From contig DBVV01000105.1 in assembly GCA_002308795.1 (NCBI GenBank), positions 8,358-19,594 on the forward strand: 11,237 bases of DNA, read 5' to 3'. The translations under genes and the position numbers were made by a program. This document shows positions 6,890 through 11,237 of this stretch, in pieces; the first letter of the stretch is position 1, and each line of letters begins with the position of its first letter. Source of the stretch: Mageeibacillus sp. UBA1255 (GTDB lineage Bacteria > Bacillota > Clostridia > UBA1212 > UBA1255). Under the pieces are notes generated by a model that was not told where the DNA came from, did not search any database, and saw only the letters and a list, made by a program, of their open reading frames with translations.

Positions 6890-8576
6890 CGTACTCGTCC
6901 GTCTGCCCTTTAAACTTTTTGATCTGCTCCTTCATTATATCCAGGTAAAGCGTACCGTACGTTTTGGAAGGTTCGATGTCTTTGCTGTTTTCAAGAGAGA
7001 TCTGCTCGCCTATACTCCATTCGTTGAACGATACTATGAGGGCAAGTTTTACGCCGATCAGATCGGCACGCGCCCACTGCATCCGGAACGTCTCTCCGTC
7101 GTTTCTGAGCCCGGGGGCAATATATCCGGGCTTTCCTTCCGATGATTGTTTTCTCCATGAAGCCACGATCGTCATTGCCTCCGGCTTACCGTTATAAACC
7201 GTAAACGTCTGAGTGCCGCGCTCTTCCCAGCTCCAGTGGAACCTCGAAACGAGCGTTTCTTTATCGAACAGGCTCGACTGCTGTCCGACATAGCCGGTGA
7301 TCCAGCGCATCGTGAAGCGGTCGTCAACGTATACGTCGTCTGTATTATTGAATGACGGCGTCGCACTGTAGCATGGCATAAGAGGCTTCCCGTCATAGTA
7401 ATAATACATTTTATTGAACTCTTCGTTGGCAATAAACGTATCATATATCTGGTCGCATTTTGCTTTCATGCGGCCGTTCGCAAAAGTGTCTTCTTTCTGC
7501 TGAACGTGGCCGGGACCGTTAAAGATACAGATCTTAGGAGCGCCGGGGATAGTTGCCCACACCTCGAACAAAAGCTCCGTAGCTTCCTCGATCGTGCGGA
7601 AATCTTCACGCGAAGAGCGCATCGTAGCAGGGTCGTAATTGATGTTGTTTGACCAGTCTACGAACACGAAATCCACGCCCGCGTCGCGAAGCCAGATACC
7701 GTGACGGTATATCACGTCTTTATCTTCCGAGCGGTAACCGCCGAGCAGCGGAACGTCCCACTTGCTCTTCTTATCCCACGACGAACTTGCGCGGTGCCAC
7801 GTAGTATACGCTATACCGACCTGACGCTCGCCGAAATCAACAGGTTGGTAAAGACCGCTTCCGGTAGTGTCGCACGCCACGTCGTCAATATTATACACGA
7901 CTCTTTCGTACAGGTCGTACCGTGCGGTGTAAAGCGAGATCTGTTCGCCTGTGTCAGGTTCGATCTCTTCCGGATACATCAGGTATATGCCGCTCTGACT
8001 GTCGAAATACGTCTTCTGCCCGGTCACGCGTGCGAAGCTTTCGCAATCGAAATATACGTGATTTCCGGTCTTCTGCGGGGGATAGACCGGAAATTTTTCT
8101 TCCCCGAAACTGACGCTGGCGTCGCCGATTTTAAAAGAGAACGACACCGATCCCTTGGCGAAACTGATAATGTCGCCGCTTTCCGAATAATCAAATCCCA
8201 TTGACCCGGCCAGGAAATAAGCCGTGGTATACACCCGGTCGCCCAGCAGCATCGTGCGGGCGGAAAAACCGTGCTCTGCCAGTTCCTGCTTCGCAAGACC
8301 GTAAAAACCGTAATGCGTTCCGACTTTTACAGCAGTGACGCTGCCTTTCTTGTAAAATAATCTGTTCAATTTCGATTCAGCTCCTTCCAGCATCGATTTA
8401 AACGGGTATGATCCGGCAAGCGTTACCGCCTCCGGAACGTCGAGTTCGATAGGTTCGGCCGTGGGAACGGCTGTTTTCTGCGCGGGATCTGACGGGCCTC
8501 CTGTGCATCCGGCCAGCAGTGAAACTGTCAATATAAGCAATGCCAGCGACCCGGCAGCTATTCTGTGCTTTTTCAT
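6873..8576 (-). CDS. Lipoprotein with copper amine oxidase N-like domain and GH99/GH71-like barrel
   Basis: The 567-residue protein has a signal peptide with lipobox LAGC (Cys24), so it is probably anchored on the outer face of the membrane. Residues about 100-200 have two similar halves (VYTTAYFLAGSMGFDY..., VYFDCESFARVTGQKTYFD...). These resemble the copper amine oxidase N-terminal-like domain common in Firmicute surface proteins. Residues about 250-555 look like a TIM barrel of the GH99/GH71/WbsX-like group. Candidate strand motifs are VGIAYTTWH (253-261), VDFVFVDWSNN (301-311), KICIFNGPGH (348-357) and ALIVSFNEWSIGEQ (512-525). The FNEW motif matches the strand carrying catalytic acids in endo-mannosidase-type GH99, here Glu519. 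The usual second Glu three residues on is Ile522, with Glu524 nearby, so activity is uncertain. The ribosome site AAAGGAG overlaps the folD stop; it is last in the nagB-ppa-folD operon. Confidence 0.85.
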   Translation of the reverse strand: MKKHRIAAGSLALLILTVSLLAGCTGGPSDPAQKTAVPTAEPIELDVPEAVTLAGSYPFKSMLEGAESKLNRLFYKKGSVTAVKVGTHYGFYGLAKQELAEHGFSARTMLLGDRVYTTAYFLAGSMGFDYSESGDIISFAKGSVSFSFKIGDASVSFGEEKFPVYPPQKTGNHVYFDCESFARVTGQKTYFDSQSGIYLMYPEEIEPDTGEQISLYTARYDLYERVVYNIDDVACDTTGSGLYQPVDFGERQVGIAYTTWHRASSSWDKKSKWDVPLLGGYRSEDKDVIYRHGIWLRDAGVDFVFVDWSNNINYDPATMRSSREDFRTIEEATELLFEVWATIPGAPKICIFNGPGHVQQKEDTFANGRMKAKCDQIYDTFIANEEFNKMYYYYDGKPLMPCYSATPSFNNTDDVYVDDRFTMRWITGYVGQQSSLFDKETLVSRFHWSWEERGTQTFTVYNGKPEAMTIVASWRKQSSEGKPGYIAPGLRNDGETFRMQWARADLIGVKLALIVSFNEWSIGEQISLENSKDIEPSKTYGTLYLDIMKEQIKKFKGQTDEYVSRNI

Positions 8577-8592
8577 AAAATCAGACGCTCCT

Positions 8593-9498
8593 TTAGGATA
8601 TTTCAGCTGCGTTCATGCGCTTTTCCGCGGCTTTTACCGTCTGTTCCATCAGGGTACATATCGTCATCGGACCGACTCCTCCCGGCACGGGAGTGTATGC
8701 GGATGCAATGGGAGCGGCGTTTTTGAGGTCAATATCTCCGACGTTTCCGGGGTTATATCCGGCGTCGATCAGCACGGCGCCCGGCTTTATCCATTCCGCT
8801 TTTACGAATTCCGGTCTTCCTACGCAGGCGGCAACTATATCGGCTCTCCTGACGACTTCGGGCAGGTTCTGTGTGCGTGTATGCGTGACGGTAACGGTAG
8901 CGTTTTCACGAAGCAGAAGCATTGCCAGCGGCTTTCCCAGTATACGGCTCCGTCCGATGACGACCGCCTCTTTTCCCTCGATCTCAACGCCGTATTCTTT
9001 TAATATGCGTATTATACCGCCCGGTGTTGCGGAAGTAAATCCGTCCTCGCCGAGAGCAACTCTGCCGAAATTAGTTGCCCCAACGCCGTCAACGTCTTTT
9101 TCGGGATCGATAGCGTTGAAGCATGCCGGTTCGTCGATATGTTTCGGTACGGGGTGCTGAAGCAGGATACCGCATACGTCCGGATCTGCGTTGAGCTTGC
9201 AGATCTCGTCCAGAAGCTCTTCCGTGGTGGTCTCTTCGGGAAGCGCGACGCGCAGGGGAACCAGGCCGATACGCTCGCAGGCCTTACCCTTCATACGCAC
9301 GTACGTGACGGAAGCGGGATTATCACCCACGATGATCGTGGCCAGCACCGGAGCGCGGCCGGACTTTTCAATTATGCATGCGACACGCTCACGAAGATCA
9401 GCCTCGATGAGCGCCGACAACGCCTTTCCGTTCAGAATGAGTTGTCCGTCTGCGGTTTTAGCTTGAGCACGCATTGCCTCGCGTTCGAAATCATTCAT
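8593..9498 (-). CDS. folD: Bifunctional methylene-tetrahydrofolate dehydrogenase / methenyl-tetrahydrofolate cyclohydrolase
   Basis: FolD interconverts 5,10-methylene-THF, 5,10-methenyl-THF and 10-formyl-THF in cytoplasmic one-carbon metabolism. Starting at the ATG at 9498 the protein has 301 residues. Visible are TYVRMKGKACERIG (Tyr66 and catalytic Lys70), LLQHPVP (Gln114), PEKDVDG (Asp137), the Rossmann segment VVIGRSRILGKP (179-190) and the closing signature TPVPGGVGPMT (269-279). A GTG at 9507 also opens the frame, but the GAGG (9510-9507) would abut it, whereas it lies eight bases from the ATG at 9498, so I chose the ATG. The N-terminal lead before ILNGKAL is about 20 residues, longer than in most FolDs. 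Variant positions are QHPVP for the usual QLPLP and VGATNFG for FHPxNxG. It sits between ppa and the GH99-like gene. Confidence 0.96.
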   Translation of the reverse strand: MNDFEREAMRAQAKTADGQLILNGKALSALIEADLRERVACIIEKSGRAPVLATIIVGDNPASVTYVRMKGKACERIGLVPLRVALPEETTTEELLDEICKLNADPDVCGILLQHPVPKHIDEPACFNAIDPEKDVDGVGATNFGRVALGEDGFTSATPGGIIRILKEYGVEIEGKEAVVIGRSRILGKPLAMLLLRENATVTVTHTRTQNLPEVVRRADIVAACVGRPEFVKAEWIKPGAVLIDAGYNPGNVGDIDLKNAAPIASAYTPVPGGVGPMTICTLMEQTVKAAEKRMNAAEIS

Positions 9499-9506
9499 TG
9501 ACGCCA

Positions 9507-9510
9507 CCTC
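9507..9510 (-). promoter_or_regulatory. Ribosome binding site that decides the folD start
   Basis: Minus-strand GAGG (9510-9507) lies eight bases upstream of the ATG at 9498 but overlaps the in-frame GTG at 9507. Only the ATG is therefore at a usable distance. A later in-frame ATG (residue 9) has a GAGG only two bases away and is disfavoured. Confidence 0.7.
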
Positions 9511-9532
9511 AACGTTCTGATTCTATGCACCT

Positions 9533-9549
9533 GACCCGGCAGCCGGATC
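9533..9549 (-). other. Small hairpin in the ppa-folD gap
   Basis: GACCCGG (9533-9539) and CCGGATC (9543-9549) pair around a three-base loop with one G-T wobble. No T-run follows on the minus strand, so it is not an intrinsic terminator. It could be an mRNA processing or stability hairpin between the two genes, or chance in GC-rich sequence. Confidence 0.3.
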
Positions 9550-9558
9550 GGCGCGGTA

Positions 9559-10095
9559 TTATTTACAATAAGTTTCGATGTAATTGTCGATCGCTTCCTG
9601 AATGATCTCAACAGCATCCTCGCGGCCGCCCACCTCGTCGTTGACCGCAGTCTGCTTGTTTTCCAGCGATTTATATACGGTGAAAAAGTGCGACATTTCT
9701 GCGAACAGATGCTGGGGAAGTTCATGTATCTCATGGTACATGTTATAATTGGGATCGTTGAAAGGTATCGCGATGATCTTCTCGTCACGGCGCCCGGCGT
9801 CGATCATGGAGATAACTCCTATCGGATAGCAGCGTACCAGCGTCATAGGCTCGATCTCTTCGGAGCAAATGATCAGCACGTCCAGCGGGTCAAGGTCGTC
9901 GCCGTAAGTCCTTGGAATGAATCCGTAATTTGCCGGGTAGTGGGTGGACGTATAAAGTATGCGGTCAAGCATCAGCATACCCGTAGCCTTATCGAGTTCG
10001 TACTTTTTCTTGCTGCCTTTCGGGATCTCCACGACGGCAACGAAATCTTCCGGATTTATGCGTTTCGGGCTGATATCATGCCAAATATTGCTCAT
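9559..10095 (-). CDS. ppa: Inorganic pyrophosphatase, family I
   Basis: This soluble cytoplasmic enzyme hydrolyses pyrophosphate to two phosphates, pulling biosynthetic reactions forward. Its 178 residues are typical for the bacterial form. Aligning by eye to E. coli Ppa, active-site residues are kept with an offset of about two: Glu23 (VEIPKG), Lys31 and Glu33 (KYELD), Arg45, Tyr57 (NYGFIP), Asp67/Asp69/Asp72, Asp99, Asp104, Lys106 (IDAGRRDEK) and Tyr141-Lys142. The acidic signature reads DLDPLD, with Leu68 where most enzymes have Gly or another small residue; all three aspartates remain. An AGAGG nine bases before the ATG serves as ribosome site and directly follows an octamer repeat tract. 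It is second in the nagB-ppa-folD-lipoprotein operon, 40 bases after nagB. Confidence 0.95.
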   Translation of the reverse strand: MSNIWHDISPKRINPEDFVAVVEIPKGSKKKYELDKATGMLMLDRILYTSTHYPANYGFIPRTYGDDLDPLDVLIICSEEIEPMTLVRCYPIGVISMIDAGRRDEKIIAIPFNDPNYNMYHEIHELPQHLFAEMSHFFTVYKSLENKQTAVNDEVGGREDAVEIIQEAIDNYIETYCK

Positions 10096-10108
10096 TTTAC
10101 GTAACCTC

Positions 10109-10148
10109 TTGTCATTCTGTCATTCTATCGTTCTGTCATTCCGTCATT
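10109..10148 (-). repeat. Five-unit octamer tandem repeat across the nagB stop codon
   Basis: On the minus strand five consecutive 8-base units read AATGACGG, AATGACAG, AACGATAG, AATGACAG, AATGACAA. The first two units encode the nagB C-terminal Met-Thr-Glu and its TGA. The last unit runs into the ppa ribosome site AGAGG. Because eight is not a multiple of three, gain or loss of upstream units would change the nagB tail, and any change alters nagB-ppa spacing. Confidence 0.85.
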
Positions 10149-10924
10149 TTGAAATACTTGTACGTTCCTACGGTCAGTTCGTCGCACGCGTCTTCGTCGC
10201 AGGCAACGATCGCTGCCGGATGCAGCTGAAGTGCGCTGACCGTCCATTTGCCCGATACCGGCTCTTCTACCAGATGGCGGAGTGCCCTTGCCTTATTATG
10301 GCCGGAGAGCAGGAGCAAAACTTCCGTGGCATCCATAACTGTTCCCACACCGACGGATAGCGCGGATTTCGGCACTTTACTGAAATCCCCGTCGAAGAAA
10401 CGGGAGTTGACAAGTAGCGTGTCGTACGTGAGTTTACGTACGCCGGTGCGTGAATTCAGGCTCGTGAACGGTTCGTTGAATGCGATGTGGCCGTCGACGC
10501 CGCTTCCCCCCAGGAAAAGGTCAATGCCGCCGTAAGATGTGATCTTATCCTCATAGCGCTGGCATTCGGCTTCCGGATCGTCTGCCATACCGTTTAATAT
10601 ATTTACGTTTTCGGGTTCAATATCGATGTGATCAAACAGGTTATCGTGCATAAATTTCCAGTAGCTCTGTTCATGTTCGCGCGGAAGTCCGACGTATTCG
10701 TCCATATTAAAAGTGACAACGTTTTTAAAGCTTACTCTTCCTTCGCGGTTTGCCTTCACGAATTCGGCGTACACACCCAGCGGTGACGATCCGGTCGGTA
10801 ATCCGAGCACGAAAGGCCTTATTGACCCGGCGGGGGATGCATTGTGAGCGTTGATCTTGCCGATGATATACTCCGCAGCCCAGCGGCTCATTTCTTCATA
10901 AGTGTTTCTGATAATAACCTTCAT
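10136..10924 (-). CDS. nagB: Glucosamine-6-phosphate deaminase
   Basis: NagB converts glucosamine 6-phosphate to fructose 6-phosphate and ammonia, feeding amino sugars into glycolysis. The 262-residue protein has the phosphate-binding loop LGLPTGSSPLGVY (40-52), the catalytic Asp75 in NMDEY, and SGVDGHIAFNEP (141-152) with Asp144, His146 and Glu151. These correspond to E. coli Asp72, Asp141, His143 and Glu148. GTVMDATEVLLLLSG and SALQLHPAAIVACDEDA complete the family pattern. The first Gly-Ile-Gly of the usual active-site loop reads Gly-Ser-Gly here. The start is supported by AAGGA eight bases upstream and a strong promoter at 11023-11051. It is first in an operon with ppa, folD and a GH99-like lipoprotein. 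No nagA or amino-sugar transporter is in the window. The C-terminus ends inside an octamer repeat. Confidence 0.97.
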   Translation of the reverse strand: MKVIIRNTYEEMSRWAAEYIIGKINAHNASPAGSIRPFVLGLPTGSSPLGVYAEFVKANREGRVSFKNVVTFNMDEYVGLPREHEQSYWKFMHDNLFDHIDIEPENVNILNGMADDPEAECQRYEDKITSYGGIDLFLGGSGVDGHIAFNEPFTSLNSRTGVRKLTYDTLLVNSRFFDGDFSKVPKSALSVGVGTVMDATEVLLLLSGHNKARALRHLVEEPVSGKWTVSALQLHPAAIVACDEDACDELTVGTYKYFKMTE

Positions 10925-10951
10925 AATTATTTTCCTTGTAAAAACCTTTCT

Positions 10952-11013
10952 TCCGGGGACTTTTCCCGGACAACGTGACCGTCCCGGTTCCGGCTGCTTC
11001 CGCCTGTCCGGGG
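10952..11013 (-). other. nagB leader with two mutually exclusive stem pairings
   Basis: In the minus-strand transcript, segment A CCCGGACA (11012-11005) can pair with segment B TGTCCGGG (10972-10965) over eight bases. The same B can instead pair with segment C CCCGGA (10957-10952) over six bases with a seven-base loop. A is at the very 5' end of the predicted transcript, and C lies about 14 bases before the nagB ribosome site. A T-run follows C only after a gap of seven bases, so this is not a standard terminator. Structure is seen; regulation is inference. Confidence 0.4.
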
Positions 11014-11022
11014 CACAATGGG

Positions 11023-11051
11023 ATTATACTGATTCCGTGCCATTTTTTCAA
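11023..11051 (-). promoter_or_regulatory. Promoter of the nagB-ppa-folD operon
   Basis: Minus-strand TTGAAA (11051-11046), a 17-base spacer and a perfect TATAAT (11028-11023) make the best sigma-A match in the region. Transcription would begin near 11016. A perfect TTGACA just upstream (11059-11054) is 25 bases from this -10 and is too far to be its partner. Confidence 0.75.
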
Positions 11052-11085
11052 GGTGTCAAAAAATCGGGATCTTTTCCTGTTTCCG

Positions 11086-11107
11086 TGAAATATTTACAAA
11101 TATAACA
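11086..11107. promoter_or_regulatory. AT-rich 22-base interrupted palindrome, possible operator
   Basis: The symmetric bases read TG-N2-ATATTT-N2-AAATAT-N2-CA, with 16 of 22 positions in the symmetric arms. It lies about 35 bases upstream of the nagB -35 box, a place typical of activator sites or AT-rich upstream elements. No regulator gene is in the window to assign it to. Confidence 0.35.
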
Positions 11108-11142
11108 TTTTTGCGCGGTGCCTTAACTTCGCATTCTCTCCC

Positions 11143-11227
11143 GGCGCTGTCTTCGGTGGTTAAATGAGGTAAAAGTTAAGCGACACGCACATTTTTCGCT
11201 TAACTTTTTCGCCAGACAGCGCCTCAT
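11143..11227. repeat. Nested inverted repeat near the right edge
   Basis: An outer perfect 10-base inverted pair, GGCGCTGTCT (11143-11152) and AGACAGCGCC (11214-11223), encloses an inner perfect 13-base pair, AAAAGTTAAGCGA (11171-11183) and TCGCTTAACTTTT (11196-11208), with a 12-base loop. A further pair ATGAGG (11164-11169) and CCTCAT (11222-11227) competes with the outer stem. The octamer CTTAACTT also occurs at 11122-11129. It could be a bidirectional terminator for a gene beyond the edge, or a dispersed hairpin repeat. Confidence 0.75.
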
Positions 11228-11237
11228 CCTGGCTCCG

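Larger units (their letters stand above)
10925..11237. other. Non-coding region upstream of nagB
   Basis: I see no convincing gene in these 313 bases. Reading leftwards from the edge, the region holds a nested inverted repeat (11143-11227), an AT-rich interrupted palindrome (11086-11107), the nagB promoter (11023-11051), and a leader of about 90 bases with two mutually exclusive pairings (10952-11013). The stretches between these show no clear signal. Confidence 0.6.

Noticed and set aside
8461..9160. Plus-strand open frames opposite folD and the start of the GH99-like gene
   Set aside because: They are mirror frames of well-supported genes, with no ribosome site or recognisable domain.
9499..9507. 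GTG at 9507 as the folD start
   Set aside because: The ribosome site would overlap the start codon; the ATG at 9498 is correctly spaced.
9499..9558. ppa-folD gap considered as a THF riboswitch or terminator
   Set aside because: Sixty bases are too few for the riboswitch, and the small hairpin has no T-run.
10109..10148. Repeat tract considered as a CRISPR remnant
   Set aside because: Units are 8 bases with no spacers, so it is a simple tandem repeat.
10925..11016. nagB leader considered as a glmS-type ribozyme or a known riboswitch
   Set aside because: The gene is the deaminase, not the synthase, the leader is too short, and no conserved core of a known class could be recognised.
11054..11059. 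Perfect TTGACA on the minus strand as the nagB -35 box
   Set aside because: It is 25 bases from the TATAAT box; TTGAAA at 11046-11051 has the proper 17-base spacing.

Overview
The window looks like a piece of chromosome from a gut-type or environmental Clostridia-like Firmicute of moderate GC content. The reasons are strong AGGAGG-type ribosome sites, tight gene packing, sigma-A-like promoters, lipobox signal peptides, a C-terminal membrane anchor with a lysine tail, and the style of the housekeeping proteins. I cannot place it more precisely. There are nine genes, one of them cut by the left edge. I see no tRNA, rRNA, CRISPR, transposase or phage gene.

Left part (1-1077, minus strand): a Gfo/Idh/MocA-family oxidoreductase (cut at base 1) lies directly downstream of a sugar phosphate isomerase/epimerase-type TIM barrel, with translational coupling between them. 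Together they look like a sugar or polyol conversion operon. A compact divergent promoter region (1165-1222) has two abutting -35 boxes. It fires left into this operon and right into a two-gene cell-surface operon.

Middle (1255-6889, plus strand): a 687-residue secreted, membrane-anchored protein with two jelly-roll-like domains and an FN3-like domain is followed 6 bases later by a 619-residue lipoprotein. That lipoprotein carries a beta-propeller resembling the GH43/GH32 fold. The pair is most simply read as surface glycan binding or processing, but neither protein is identified. A strong extended -10 promoter (5217-5246) then drives a zinc-ribbon membrane protein and a pdxA-family dehydrogenase.

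Right part (6873-10924, minus strand): nagB, ppa, folD and a GH99/GH71-like lipoprotein are separated by gaps of 40, 60 and 16 bases and are probably one operon. It would start from a near-consensus promoter at 11023-11051. The operon mixes amino-sugar catabolism and housekeeping functions with a surface protein. Its last gene runs convergently into pdxA with a 17-base overlap.

The most notable non-coding signals are the back-to-back promoters, an octamer tandem repeat that swallows the nagB stop codon, a nagB leader whose segments can pair in two exclusive ways, an AT-rich 22-bp interrupted palindrome upstream of the nagB promoter, and a nested inverted repeat near the right edge. I did not find a clearly new multi-gene defence or mobile system. 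The best candidates for something undescribed are the surface pair and the GH99-like lipoprotein.
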